64,000 bases of DNA, taken from positions 47,020,423 to 47,084,422 of the forward strand of contig OZ024854.1 in NCBI GenBank assembly GCA_964017155.1, written 5' to 3'. The translations under genes and the position numbers were made by a program. The notes beneath the pieces are model-generated. The model saw only the letters and a list, made by a program, of their open reading frames with translations. It did not search any database and had not been told where the DNA came from. Of this stretch, positions 1-13,400 are shown piece after piece. Position 1 is the first letter of the stretch, and each line of letters begins with the position of its first letter. Source of the stretch: Oasisia sp. SBJ-2009. Lineage: Eukaryota > Annelida > Polychaeta > Sabellida > Siboglinidae.

Positions 1-2260
1 CAACGAGGACACCCACAATACAATCTACAATGTAAAACATGGCTACTGTATGACTTGGACAAAACAGTCCCACAATGCAGTGCTGTTTAGATACAACCAA
101 AAGAAGGAAACAAGATAACGGCGGACGTATTTACGCTGAGAGCACAATACATAGGAAATGTACTTTTTTCGTGACATTTATTTCCTTACCCGAGACTATC
201 TACAGAGTGCAAATTAAACGCTATTTATGCGTGGGATTGGCAGGGTGCGGAATTGTAAGGAGTCCATTTATATGGCGTCCAATTATGTGTAGCTTGAGTT
301 GTATGGATGTCAGAGAATGCCTTGGGAACACACACAGTTGATGAAGGGGACATGTTACATGGTGCCACTCAGGCGCCATTCTCTATTGTATGTGTACAAC
401 ACCTTGGAACATGTCCCAATGCAAGAGCCCCTACTTCTGAAACTAATATGGATCCGGTGTTCATGAAAATCTACCTCAAAAATAGGTTTAAGTTTAACTA
501 GAAATAGTGTATGATTATATCCCGCAGTCATAAATGAAATGCATTAGTGAAACTATCTATGCAAATACTGTATAGAGAAGTGATTAAGGAGGTAGTGTGT
601 GACTTGGGAGGCTTCTCGTATTTCTACAGATATGATATGACACCATTAGTGTTCACAGTTGAAGCAAACACACACAGTGACCAGCTAGTAATAACTACTG
701 CGCATTTGATGTGATAGCTCTTTTACATGACGCAGAGTATCCAACACTATCCATGACAACCCATGCCATACTCCTTACTGCTAATGCCACAGTACCATCT
801 GTCTATATCACATTTATAAAGTTACGATCCGATGATTTTACCATAAACTGTCTTGTCAGATAATAGTATAAATTACGTGATTACATTTCTGGCTATTTGT
901 TTATAGAAATAATTTTGTATGTGGAACTACACTTACAAAATGAATAATTCAAGTTTGAATCAAGTAACCTATTTCTATGTATTGCATGTAAAATTCAAAA
1001 TGAATACTTAAAACTAAAAGTGGACCATAGCTGTGTCGTTCCTAATTGTGGCCATGGTCTGGGAACATACTTTTTTCATACAGTGGAAACACTTGTTTTG
1101 TTAATGGTATGTGTTTGTGTAATGACTGTAGCTACATGTATTAAGACTCCCTTGAGAGCTATCACTAGACCCCCCTCCCCCCATCCAATAATGCTCTAGT
1201 CTTGTCAATTGCTGTTAGCCTGTATAGCTAAAATAGGTATAAATGTCAATAAGTGAAAACAGATTTATACCGGTCACATGTTATTAAAAATCTAGTGGTT
1301 TATTAAAAGAGAGTTGCCTGATCAAGCTGTTAAGTAACTATAATTAGGCATATGGCAGGATTTTATGCCATAACACGATCGCCCTTTGTACCTTTAATAT
1401 CATTTGTGTTTTTTAGTATGAATTCCCCAGCTGACTGACAGGACTTGTTTGACATGTCGCATGCCTGTGATGAGAGCCGTGCTGTTTGACACTGTCACTG
1501 CGCTGTGTCATGCCACAAGGCTCCATCACATCAGTGTTGTCACCTGGCAACAGCCGGAGCAATGTTTGGAGAAAAAGAACATTTCCTGTGACCAGGCGGT
1601 CCATGTCTCTGGCACTTGTAGGTGGTTGTGTCACAAGGACGACACCACCTGTTGGTGGGACAAGTCTGAGCAATCTACACCCACACAACACTACACTACA
1701 CAGTCAGGACAGGGGTAACTGTACAATGGACATCACAAACTGGGCCTGTATTGGGTGGCTATAACGGAGAAAGGTAGTTAACTATTTGTTAGACTGAGGT
1801 GGACTGGCAATCAAGATGAACAGGGTTTGAGGCCCACAGTTGCCATTTTTAAAACTTGCATAATTTAGTTCTCCCCACATTGCCTGTCTTTTAGAAGACT
1901 GACTCTATTAATCACTGTTGTCTATCTGTTGTCTAAGCACAGGGAAGACAAATATCTAATGCAGGAGGAAATGTGAAATCTCTCTTAGACCAAATCAAGA
2001 GTCACATCACCCATCCAAGAACTGTAAACCATGCTGTACAAGCTGCAACCACTAGACAACAAAATAATGATGATGGACTAACTTTGGGTAGTGATCAAAC
2101 TTATTCAACACCATTGTTTTAATATACAAAACCAAATTACTTATCCTTCAATGCCTTGCTGCGCCTTTGTTTATACGAAAGGCCTGACAAGTCATTTTTG
2201 AAGTCAACCTTACACAGTGCGTACTCTTTTCATCAAAGTTAATCATTTCCTGCAATAAAA
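1..2260. other. Non-coding stretch, no gene supported
   Basis: A+T-rich DNA with frequent stops in all frames. The only longer open frames (1413-1764) overlap each other on both strands and show no recognisable domain, start context or splice pattern. I see no RNA gene here. Confidence 0.5.
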
Positions 2261-2266
2261 CAGTCC

Positions 2267-2331
2267 GTGTACTTACATGTGGTGTATCACAGAGGTATGT
2301 GTACTTACATGTGGTGTATCACTGAGGTATG
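2267..2331. repeat. 32-bp direct repeat, two copies
   Basis: A 32-bp unit starting GTGTACTTACATGTGG at 2267 is repeated from 2299 with one substitution. On the minus strand each unit carries CATGTAAGTAC, a strong 5' splice-donor-like motif. No exon could be tied to it. Confidence 0.75.
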
Positions 2332-3500
2332 TGTGTACCGCACGGTCCATGAGACTGATTCCCGTTCCATGGTCCTACGATGGCGTGGTACACCCTCACA
2401 CAGGCAATATTCCACACTCCCTTGCGCTAATGTCAAGCTCCCTCTCTCTCTCCCAATGTGTGTTCATGTAAGTAATCCGTCTATATGTTGCCACAGCGGG
2501 CTGCTGAGTGCCAGTGATGCACACAATTGTGGTTGCTTACATAATCCATTATCCCATCAGCCTCGGGGATGTCACATGGGGATCACTGGCGGCATTATCT
2601 CCAATCACAGGAGGCATCCCGGTTGAACAGTTGAACAGTTGAACTCACTCACAAGCGTTTGTGTTAGCTAGCGGTAATCGCCCTGCACCCTGCCACACAG
2701 AGCAGCGACAACAAACACTGTACACACATACATACACGGTGTGTATACGGCCACTGGCTCCACCAGGTGAGCTCATGCATGAGAACAGGCGCCCCTAGTG
2801 GGGCGGGGTGCAAATAGCAGTCCGTGTGGTCTCGCTATGAGGCACCAGCGACGCCCCATTGTCCAGTGCAGGTAGACAGATGGCTGTGAGCGCCACTCCA
2901 CTGGTAACACTGACTGTCTATCACCACTTGCGATGCCCTACTTGCTGGCTCTACAGCTGCAGGGGGAACACTGAGCACTCACCACACACCAAGCTCTGAG
3001 TCTCCCCACGCCACTCACTGATCCGTGGGCTAGACGGGCTGACAGTAGTAGCCTACGCAAGGACTACACGTCCCCTGGTAATCACTGCATCAGTCCCGGT
3101 CCCACCACCAACTGTCGCCACACAAATGTCTATCAATATTACATGAACACCGCCGCCAGTCTGTCGCTGTCCACTGATCAGATCGCTGCCAGGGAGGAGG
3201 CTGACTCCCCATGTACTCCCAGTGACCCAGCGAGAGTAGGTGTGATTCCTCTCTCTATCCCCTACCACATTCCAGGCACTCTGCCCATGTCAACCTACCT
3301 GTCAGTGGGGGAAATAACCACAACTCACACCTCCCCAGCCTCCCTTAGGCAGGGACCTGGGCTGCAGATGGGTATACAGTGTAAGTGGGAAGAGATGTGT
3401 GTATATACCATACATCACCGTCTGCCTTGTCTTCCCATGCACTGGCCCCCAGGCCTTCAGTCGGCACCCAATACGAACCTGGCCTGAATTAGCCGACATG
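2332..3500. other. G+C-richer stretch without a supported gene
   Basis: Base composition is less A+T-rich than the flanks and several donor-like strings occur, such as CCAG|GTGAGC near 2765. Open frames on both strands (2267-2626, 3053-3517) have no recognisable domain. It could hold untranslated or short exons, but none can be shown. Confidence 0.3.
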
Positions 3501-3942
3501 TTGCCTAGTTTAACCACTGTACAACAGCTTGTCTAGGCACAGACATCTTTCCTAGAAATGGATGTGGCAGTTGTCAGCAGTAGATGTTGCATTAGAATAA
3601 TTTTAAGAGCATTCCTCTATTTAAATTGTTGCTGGTCATATGTCAAACTCATTTTGATATTTGCATAATCTTTGGACAAACTAGATGATTACTATTTTAC
3701 CGGATCTGTCTTTTAAACTGTGATGAAAACACTACTAATGTGAACTGGCTTTGTTTTATTTCGTTGGAACATCATAACACAAATAAAACCCCACACATTC
3801 ACAAGGTACCAATTTAAAAAGGAATATGTTTGATTTTTGTGTTTGCAAAATGATGCACTATTTACTAAATTACCTGTGCACATTTTTATATTTCTAAAAA
3901 CATTCACTGACTGCAAATGTGACATTTTATTAACCTGGTTCA

Positions 3943-4107
3943 CAACAGTCTAAACTGATGACAGAGGGAGTTCCAGTGGCTGGAACAAGCACTCAGTCTC
4001 AGTCACCTACAACTCCTATTACAGTCTGCACTGCTAAGGGAGGAGGAAAGTCTAAAACCCGTTTTTTTTTCTTCTTAATTTAGAGGACTGTAACTGGTGG
4101 CAGATGG
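3943..4107 (+). other. Weak exon-like segment (TF-like low-complexity peptide)
   Basis: After a possible acceptor (TTCACAACAG ending about 3948) one frame reads SKLMTEGVPVAGTSTQSQ and on to a Gly/Lys-rich stretch near 4050. A second acceptor-like tract (T-rich, ending TTTAG at 4083) is followed by a very short segment and the strong donor GTGAGT at 4108. There is no donor between the two, so they cannot both be exons as read. It is included only because the peptide looks less random than its surroundings. Confidence 0.15.
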
Positions 4108-4534
4108 TGAGTTATGCTAAAATACACACTGTACCTTTTTTTCAGATTTTTAGGGGTACCCAAACCCCCCATATGGTGGCCTTCATGGATTTATATATTC
4201 GATTTTTACAGAAATGTTTAAGGCATAAAAAACTGCTCAATTTCAACCAAAAAACACACAGAGTTAGATACACATATACTATAGGCAGTGACAACGTTAC
4301 ATTTTGGATTTATTGTTTATTTTATTTTTTAGAATTTTTTTTTACTACACCCATGTATTTCACACCAGAATTTGTGACGGTACCTTATTGCAATGGCATA
4401 TTACAACAATACTATGGCAAATATCAAAAAACCGCTCTTGTCACTGCCCACAGAATACCATCATCAAGTAGTGTGTAAAGTTTCAAGTGTATTCATCGAG
4501 AAATAGCTGAGACAGCATCCAGTAAAGACAAAAC

Positions 4535-4540
4535 TTTATT
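4535..4540 (-). promoter_or_regulatory. Poly(A) signal AATAAA (minus strand)
   Basis: TTTATT on the plus strand reads AATAAA on the minus strand, within ACAATAAAGT. It lies about 500 bp past the stop of the candidate small gene at 5037-5672 and could end its transcript. Confidence 0.3.
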
Positions 4541-5036
4541 GTAAAATTTATAACTGAGAAAACGACATTCAAAGTCAGTACATACTTCATTGAGGCATTT
4601 CATGTTTAGCATAGAACATATAAAACTGAAAATCTTCACACAAATAACTAGTTGAACTCTATCAGGTAATATGCAATAGAAACCACATATTTTCAACAGG
4701 AATAAAACAAAATGCAAATCTAACAATTACTACACATACACGCGAAAAACGTCACTGTGTAGTTGATGTATATCAATGAATAAGTAAATACGAGGCTGGA
4801 TGCCATAAAATATTGCTGATGTTAGTCCATAGTGAATGTTATGACACCATGTAAGTTTCCAGCAAAGTAGTTGAAAAATATCAAAACTATTCATGTGAAC
4901 ACTCGGCAAAAGTCAGTGGCTGGAAAAAAGCTTCACGATGCCACTGTAGCCGACACCCATGTCCATGGATGCTGACACCGCCGACCGTACCACGCGCAGT
5001 GACAGGTTGGACACAGCAGTGTCTTCACCAGCTCAG

Positions 5037-5672
5037 TCAGTTTGGAGACCACACAACAACAGTGGAGAGAGTCTCATGACGACTGCCATCCTCTTGGGCA
5101 GATTCCTCTGGTTCATTTTCACCGGGCATCGCTGTCTCACGCAGAAGACACTGGTAGTCAAACTTCTTGGCAGTTGCAGAAGTCGACGCTGATGGAACCT
5201 ATGAAATGTATAAATAATTTATTAGATTTTGTACCGATTTCAAAGCAACAGTATTCATTTTATGTCGGGTGTCACAATTACACAAATAATTTTTGGTTGG
5301 TCATTTATGCATGAATTTCTATGGTTTGACATTAGCATGTACACTGTTGTTTAGTCAATTATAAGTGTATCCCAAATCACATTTATTACCAGTTCTATTA
5401 TTGCTATTATTAGTGAGTCACAATGGCATGTGATAACCTTTGATAGAGGCGTAGCATAAGACCCGAATCACTAACTAAAATGTAACCGGCGTAGGCTGTA
5501 GCTGCTACCAATAAAAAATATATAGTAACACGTTAATTATGCAACCAGTGTCATTTGTAATGATAAATACAGTATATAATTTATTGTTGCTGAGTTGAAC
5601 GTGTTTACAAATCAATACTTAATTATATTTACACATAATAAAACGCTACTATACCTCTGCAGCAGCTGCCAT
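5037..5672 (-). CDS. Candidate small two-exon gene, unknown function
   Basis: On the minus strand an ATG at 5672-5670 in a good start context (AACAATGG) opens a six-codon exon (MAAAAE) ending at 5655 before a GTATAG donor, which is weak. A CATTTCATAG acceptor places exon 2 at 5198, and the joined frame stays open for 53 more codons to TGA at 5037-5039, giving 59 residues. Exon 2 begins VPSASTSATAKKFDYQCLLR and then becomes acidic (ENEPEESAQEDG). I recognise no family. A minus-strand AATAAA lies at 4535-4540, downstream, and G+C-richer DNA lies upstream (5800-6160), so the order promoter, short gene, poly(A) site is sensible. A second frame (ATG near 5794) is also open through both segments but gives a basic, less protein-like product. 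Confidence 0.32.
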
Positions 5673-5799
5673 TGTTTACGACAACGCAGAACTTTCACCA
5701 ACATCGGCTGGTAAACTCCCACTTTCTGACGCTTGTCCCCTCGATGAGCGCGCCAGCTGCAACTGTCAGCGTCTCTGGGCCTTTCCAGTACCATAAAAC

Positions 5800-6170
5800 T
5801 CTTTCCCTTTCTTTCTTCTATCTGCCATACTGCTGCTTTTTACGGATAACTTGACAACGAACACGTGAAAACTTTCGGGGCGAATTAGATAAACACTAAT
5901 GTATGCGGGGCGGAAGTGCGCGGAGAGCCAATCACGGCTTTGAACGGGAGCACGGGACAGTCCTTGTCCAATAAGAAGCCGATTACTACTGGCTTTGTTG
6001 GCAGGGGGGCACGCTTGTAGTCATGAATATTCGGATACGGTCGGACATTTTTAGAAAAGATTACTCCCACGAGACACTGCGAAAGTGACGCTTTCTGACG
6101 GTATGCGCCATGCTGGAATTCCCCGGCATGACGACGTATAAATACCGCTCGTAAAAATGTAAACAAAGCG
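5800..6170. promoter_or_regulatory. CpG-containing, promoter-like segment
   Basis: CpG is much more frequent here (for example GGGGCGGAAGTGCGCGGAG near 5908) than in neighbouring DNA. It sits just upstream of the candidate minus-strand gene that starts at 5672. The promoter role is inferred from composition and position only. Confidence 0.3.
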
Positions 6171-6397
6171 CATTACACGCTTCATAAAAGTAAAATAAAG
6201 ACTTTGGGATGATGGGGCATGGCACAAAAGTGATGTTTTATGACATAAAATGTTTTATTTCGTAACAACAATGTGTACTAAAGGCAAGTAGAAGAATTTG
6301 ACTACGCGAATATGTAAACAACTCAAAATCGCAAATTTTGACAAAAATGATGAAATCCAGACTTTCGTCCTCCCTTAAACCGTGCCCACGCTGTGAG

Positions 6398-6578
6398 ATA
6401 TCCCTGCTATGCCTGCAACAAAGTGAAAGGTTATCGCTGTGTGGATGCCATGCCATACCACAGCAACAACACTGGCACAACTTCAAGAAACACCACCTGT
6501 GCTGCACAAACAGGTCCAAATACCTGTGTCCTGTGCATATGGTCATACTTCCTATGTGACAAACTGGCAATCCACTGA
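6398..6578 (+). other. Cysteine-rich exon-like open frame, possible Ly6/uPAR-type start
   Basis: A pyrimidine-rich tract ending in AG at 6397 is followed by a frame reading YPCYACNKVKGYRCVDAM, with further cysteines downstream (TTCAAQTG, NTCVLC), to a stop at 6576-6578. The C-x2-C-x6-C opening resembles the first finger of Ly6/uPAR proteins, but the rest of the fold is not evident and there is no signal peptide or GPI tail. No good donor follows. It may be a lone exon, a pseudo-exon or chance. Confidence 0.2.
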
Positions 6579-6825
6579 ATACAGTAGGGCTAAATGTTAT
6601 ATTCTGACATTTGTTACTAAGTGAAAGTTGTATTATTACAAGGCAATTTCTTCTACTCCTCTGGGAGGATATAAGATAGATTTAACTGTGGGTCTACAAG
6701 GATATGAAGGGTTGGTTGACAGTATTGGGCTTTGGTGGTTTCATGGGATAGCTATGCACTGTAGTTGGTGGATATATTGGTTTATTTAAAATCACAAATA
6801 GTGCCAGTTTTACATAGGGAGTTGT

Positions 6826-6871
6826 AAGAGAAAGAGAGAGAGAGAGAGAGAGGGAGAGGGAGAGAGAGGGA

Positions 6872-6920
<49 letters not shown>

Positions 6921-7140
6921 TGAGAGGGACAGAGAGAGGGGGACAGAGAGAGAGAGAGAGAGAGAGGAGGGGGAGATAGAACAGAGAGGGCACGTGAGTG
7001 AACCATAAAGAAAGCAAGAGTGTGTGTGTGTGTGTGTATGTGCGTGCGTGCGTTCATTCGTGTGTTCGTGCATGCGTGCGCGCATGTGTGCGTGTGAGAG
7101 AGCGCGAGAACGAGAGAGCAAGAGAGCGAGAGAGAGAGGA
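6826..7140. repeat. (GA)n / (GT)n compound microsatellite
   Basis: About 165 bp of GA/GGGA-rich repeat (6826-6992) is followed after a short gap by alternating GT/GC (7018-7100) and more GA (7100-7140). The purine-pyrimidine alternation could favour Z-DNA, and the GA tract could form triplex DNA. Long Ser/Leu and His/Thr open frames on the minus strand are produced by the repeat. Confidence 0.95.
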
Positions 7141-7159
7141 GTTGTGACACAGTAGAATG

Positions 7160-10080
7160 TTAACAATGTCTTACATCAGTATGCTGACCATGGGAACCAC
7201 TACTGCAATGCCAAGTATCATACTGGCCCAATGTCCATCAGAACCATGATAAACAAATTAGACACCTGCATACCACTGACACCATTCTGACCACATGTTA
7301 ACAGTACATACTTGGGCAGGTATTTATTTATACGACAAACAATCATGTGAACAGTGTTATTTCTTAGAGACATTTACAGGCATGAATGGTTACTGATACA
7401 CTTTACCCTACCCTGTTCCATTAGCTACATGACACAACCCCCATTCAAACCAATAACATTGCATCTTATAAAACCAATCACTATCCCAACCAAACCATTT
7501 TCACTCTCCCCAACCCAACCATGTCCACTGTACCCTACCCAAATGGAAACCAACGTGATTCTTCTTAATCCCAATGTTCCAAATCAACAAATCTACCCTA
7601 CTACCTGGTAATACAAACCAAAAACAAACCAAAAGTTATCCCCTTCTACCCAAATCACACCACACTCTAGCATTATCCCAAACCAAACCCACTCCATCCA
7701 CCCATAACAGACCACACAGAAACTGGACAAACATCTTAATCAGCAACAGTTACTCTTCACTGGACAGGTACTACCGCCAGTTTATCTGCAGAAAATAAGT
7801 AACAACATACATTTAGTGTCAAGCTAATACATAAAATAAACCTTATTAAACTCGACCTATGATCCCTTCCCGCTAAAGATGACAGGCCAAACGCAAACAT
7901 GTGATCATTTCCGTGAAACCTTGAAATCACTTACCAATCAGTAAACAATGACACTTATTCCAAGAAAGAAAGCCTGGTTCACACTAGCCATATGGACAGC
8001 ACAAACTCACAGTGGTCACTACAAGCCTATCCATCAACAAGCCTATACTTAGCTGTGAGTACCACTTTACTACATCTGTGCCCTAGGGGCTACCGCAAAT
8101 TTGTGACTGTCTCTGCACAAATTGGTGGTGTTAATGTTAGTTCTATTGAATCACTCCGACCAGCTTCAGGAGACTCAAGTGGCTGCTCACTTTTAGACTG
8201 ATCTCTACATTCATGCCCAGCACAACTAGTGTGGGAACCGTGCGTACATATGCAGGTTGTGTATGCAATGTGTACAATGATGGACCCTTTAGTGTTAACT
8301 AGATACGAACCATTCATTTATAGGTGATCCTTTAATTAACAGTACAGTTGCTTTATTGAGTGATTGTCACAGAATAATATGGGATACGTACGTAGGATGC
8401 ATATATACACCTAAAAACAGACAATCAGCAATAAGTATGGAAAACAAACAAATTGCTTGTAGACCGTTTTTCAATTATATAAAAAAAAAATTGTGCCATG
8501 GTAAAAATTTGTTAAATTATTCTGATGTGTTATGTAGAGTAGTCTTGTCACATTTCATGCGAACATTTTGCAACTGTTCTTCCACCCAGCGACACCACTA
8601 ACTACCAGCAGCCATCTTGGAAAGTATTAAATAAAATAAGTTGGAAAACCATAAGACGTACAATGGCAGTCATTCGTGTAACAAGTAAATAATTCTACAC
8701 TATGCACTAGCATTATAAAATCCTAAAATACTTCAGGACCATCCTGCCAAAGTTAAAACTAATGCGTAGTTTTGCTTGGCGCCAGTGTCCATGTAAACAC
8801 AGTGCTTGTGGCACTTACTCTTTATCAAAGCAGGCATTGGGCAGCAGCTAATATAATGCACACATGTTCTTTTTTAAATCAAGACCATTGCACATGTAAG
8901 TCGGTAATACCAGCAAATCCATGTGCTTTCCATTTCTCAGTGTGCGATCTATCACCCTTACTCCCCATGGAAGGCACCAGATATAAAGGAACAATGGTGT
9001 TTGTTGCTGCATCTGAAACGCACTGACAAATTTAGACTACTCAATGAAACTGCCATGTTTCAATTCCATAATAAATGTACTCAAACCTTGGTCCTTTAGA
9101 ATGTGATAATCTGGTCCTCTATTGGTGAGCTACAATGGACCATTTCAAAAGGACCACTGCAATGGTATGTATAGGCTTAGTCTTAGTTTGGGGTCAACTA
9201 ATTAAAATGTCAGGCAGAATGGTGTTATTTGAAATTACTTTCATACTAAATAAGTGTCTGTCATATTTTAGTGAAATGAGCCCTGCATGACCTGATTTAA
9301 ATTGTCATCTGGCATAAAGTTTCAGTTATACAAAAAACCAATACTTTCAAAACTGTTTAGTTCACTGACTAAGACATGGTTTAAACGATTTAGCTATGTT
9401 GTTAGCCACAACTAACACAAGTATAAGAAGTGTAGCAAGCCATACTGCCCCGGGTTCTGAATGAGCCACCCAATTCAGAAAACATGCCTTCTCACTGCAG
9501 CCTAATCAATTGTTGGTGCTGCCACCTGGTGAATCAGAGTGTTAATAACCTATTTTCTGTACGGCTGTTCAAGCACCATGTTATACACAAGATGGCAGCA
9601 CTAATAGCATTCACAATGCGCATGTTTGATCTGAGAAGTAATTATGATGCATCTATTTATCTGGAAGAAAGTAATTCACATAGTTAGTGCTTCATTAATA
9701 TGATAGAACCCTGTTACTCACATTAGGATTACATGAATCTACTGGAACTCATTTTATATTAAAATAAACACTTCAAACACTATTGTAGTAATATTTTATT
9801 TTGGTACTAATGTAACGAAGTGTACAAAAACAATAAAAATTAGTTAATTTAATTACTCATAACTGAATATATAAAACCACAGCAGGAAATAATTATGCAT
9901 TTCATCACAGGCAATATATTAAATAAAAACATCACAAAATGTACCTCTCAAATGAAAATGATGTAATTGCTTTTTTAATGGTGTGATGGAATTGATAAAA
10001 ATTATATCATTGAGGCACACATCAAATTACCAAATGACCCTCCAGTGAATCCATTAGTTAGCAGTTGTCACAGGGTACAA
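7160..10080. other. Non-coding stretch, one C/A-biased patch
   Basis: From 7430 to 7710 the plus strand is strikingly G-poor, with recurring AACCAAACC-like strings. A short open frame ending at 8201 (GYRKFVTVSAQIGG and on to CSLLD) follows a possible acceptor at about 8084, but it has no recognised domain. Nothing else is supported. Confidence 0.4.
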
Positions 10081-10234
10081 TATGTAGCTTTATTTAGGTT
10101 CTTAACAGTTGGGTGTAGTGGCAATCGTCTACGACTTCCTGACAAGACATCTTTATGCAACAGAAGTCTTTGCAATGCCAATCTTTATCAGCCAGTTTTA
10201 AAATGAATTTCTGATTATTTTAATGAATTAATGA

Positions 10235-10420
10235 TTAGCCCAGTTGCATTCTTTCTGGTAGATTATCCCACACCTTTATAATGCTAACTGAACAGTTTTC
10301 CTTCCTTGTGTTGACATATTCTCGGAATAGTTTCAAACCATGGGTCCGTGTGAGACCAGGCCGTCTAAACTGACGTAACCCATACACAGATGGACGCTGT
10401 ACCGGTAAACTGCTGCACAT
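10235..10420 (-). pseudogene. LINE-like ORF C-terminal fragment
   Basis: A 61-codon minus-strand frame carries THGLKLFREYVNTRKENCSV followed by SIIKVWDNLPE. This matches the usual tail of CR1/jockey-type non-LTR retrotransposon polyproteins, where a Lys/Arg-rich stretch with an NFF-type core runs into an x-WNxLP motif. No reverse transcriptase motifs remain upstream (above 10420), so this is the 3' end of a 5'-truncated, decayed insertion. The assignment rests on motif memory of the family. Confidence 0.5.
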
Positions 10421-10429
10421 GTTAGAAAC

Positions 10430-13400
10430 TAGTCCAACGGCTGCTCCGACAGCCTAGTTGAGTGGAGGATTAAGATTCCTGAACCTGCCCCAAATAAGCC
10501 AAGTCAATGTTTGCTCCTCATGTACGTGCTGCAAACACACACTAATTGCAGGTCTGCGACTCCCCTGGCCACTACTGGGACTGGTGCCTGCCTATTTTAG
10601 GATTTTTCTGGTATTTTAAGCCATGGTAACAAAAGTTTGGCATCTAGATTGATACGACTGGCAGCTGTGTGCCTCTTACCTGGGAATTTGTGGGAAATGT
10701 TGTTACTAGGTTATATTTGTAGGTAAACCTTTAGTTTAAATGATCATTCAGAGCATAATTCTCCAACGCTGGTAACCTGACAGACATTACCTCCTCATTA
10801 TACTGGAAACTTGGCCAGGAAAATATATATACACCGTACTGTACATATCGTCAAGTTTAACATACAAGAGAAAGTGTAATTTATAAAAGCAACATCTGTC
10901 CATGATGATTCCTGCCCATATGCTGACCATGAATGATAATACAGAAACATCCTTTGGCCACCTAGAAAGTGTTGTATAACATGCTTGTATTGTTCTTGAA
11001 TGCTAACACAACGTTCACTTTTTTACTGGACACTGCACTCAATTCGAGCCTTCGAAGCTAACCTTTCAGGGCAGTTTTTTATGGTGATCTTTCAAGGTAA
11101 AGTTCTAGGTCAATAACAGACCTTCAAAGGAGGCTTTCCAGGCAAATCTTCAAGGTTGGCCCTCAAGTCACACTGACCCCAATATGGCGTACCATGTAGG
11201 TAACATATTATGTAGAGCAACACATCAGTTGTGGTTTGAAGGAAGGGTCTTAGATGCAGGGTTGAGTTACCTCCCAGTGTCTGACTGAGGGCCCAGATGG
11301 GCTAGACTAATGATACTTGCTAGACTGCATTTTGCTTCATTAGGAAACTGGGCATGACAGCCATGGGTCTGATTGTCATTACTTAACTCTACCATTGCAT
11401 TCAGTATCCTGATTACAGCACAATCACATTGATCAGACAGATGTGTCATATATGTACTTTTTGTAAAAAATAAAAATATGTATGAAAGTCAATGCTACCA
11501 GAGGTTATCATTTTCAAATCATTATTGCACAAGAGGCATTCCTTCAGTGACTTATGGATGATAATAGATACCCACAATTACTCTTCACATTTATGTTGGC
11601 AGTTTCGAGATCCCTTCATCTCTTTCAATATCCATTCATGTCTTCATGGGGTGTGTTGGTCGTGTGCTATGGCACCACACTGTCGATCATGCGGCCAATG
11701 GTTTAATTCCACCTGCCACCATTTTGAAACTTAGTCAACTTTGTTGACCTTACATTGCACGGGGGAGGGGGTAAATGTGTGGTGACCAAATGTGTTACCT
11801 GTTGTGGACTCACAGAGTGGTGGTCTCTCTCTAACCCACTTGATCTTGTTCCAGACCCAGAGGCTGGAATTGCTTCCTCGGCAGGGTTTATTTGGAGTTA
11901 TTTACTTAAAAAACTACTCTTTCAGCAGACACACCAGTCATTTTGCATTCCCAGGCGGCACCACTGTCAGTGTCAGTGAGGAAAAGTTATCTGTCTCAAA
12001 AAGACAAAGTGGAGACACAGTTTGTCTTCTCCATTAGAAGACAGACTTATCTCTAGAACCAAAACATCCTGCTTCACTTTAGCAATTAACAGTTACATAC
12101 ATCACATACTTTCACCAGACACAATTTTATTTGACAGCAAACAAATGCGAAATGACACTCAGACTTGTTTATTTGATGGAAGACAGGAACTAACAACAGT
12201 AGGCATGAAGGAACTAGATGTTTACTCCTGGGCGCCGAGTTCCAATTCCAATGTAAATGAATAGTCTGTTGGTGTAAGTCTATGATATATTTACCCAGTG
12301 CACTGGGTTCTTGTTAGATATATAATTTGACAACAATGTCATTGCCCTTACAGGGATGAAGAAAGTACTGATTGATTGATTGACAATTCATTTTGACTGG
12401 CGGTTATTCTAAATGACTAAGGCGCATCACAAATACATCTACATTTTGGTTACCTACTAAAAAATGAAAATGTGGCAAAACACACAAAAACATCACTGTT
12501 GTAAATATGTAATTTTCTGTAATTTTTCTGTAGGTAACTTATGATGAAATGTTTGCTTTTATGTGATCCGCCAAGCCAAGGACATACAACCAATTTGTTG
12601 ATGCTGTGAAGGTGGGAAACTATTAAATTTAAATAGCATCTGACAACACCTGTGTAACATAAAAATATGAAATAATAATAATAAATCATGCTGATAAGAT
12701 GCCACCACTGCCACTACCAAGGCCCACATATAATTATATTTCACACATGTATTCTTCACTATAAAAACAACTGCACAGGGGTTCTGTCAAGACTTGGCAC
12801 CTGGATGTTTCATTCTGTCCAGAGCTGTGTGTGTTAAGTCCCAGACTGAGTGACCAGAACTCACTCAGAAAGTCAACACAAACCACCTACCTCTGTGGAC
12901 ACAGTGCCAATGCTGCAGAAAGCACTGGTTAGTTATCATGCCACATTATTATTAGCAACACTTTCACTCACCTTGAGAAAAGCGCACCCACTGCCCTGAG
13001 CATATGGTGGACTGGTGTCCCACACCAAGGGAGCTGTGATGTGGGAGACTGGGGTTGAACCCTGTGTGACCTCTTGTTGGCATCCCTAATACTCCACGGG
13101 AGAACCAGAACTGGTACACTTGAGCCACAAGTTAACAGTCACGGGGTGACTAATAACTATAGAACTTGTCAAAAATGCTCGCTGGATACAAAACGTGTAT
13201 CATATCAGTACCCTCGTAGCAGCTTCTAAGGTTGCTCAAACTTGCTATTAAACATAGTCTCAGATACCAAATTAACAAACATATACACTTGACGGGAAAT
13301 ACAACAAGCATGACATTCATAATGTACACTAAATGGAAACAGAACATTTTAATTTCCCAGCAATTTAAAATGTAGAAACTGCACTACAGGTCAAGCTACA

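Noticed and set aside
6694..7166. Long minus-strand Ser/Leu-rich open frames
   Set aside because: They are translations of the GA/GT microsatellite in three frames; there is no start context or domain.
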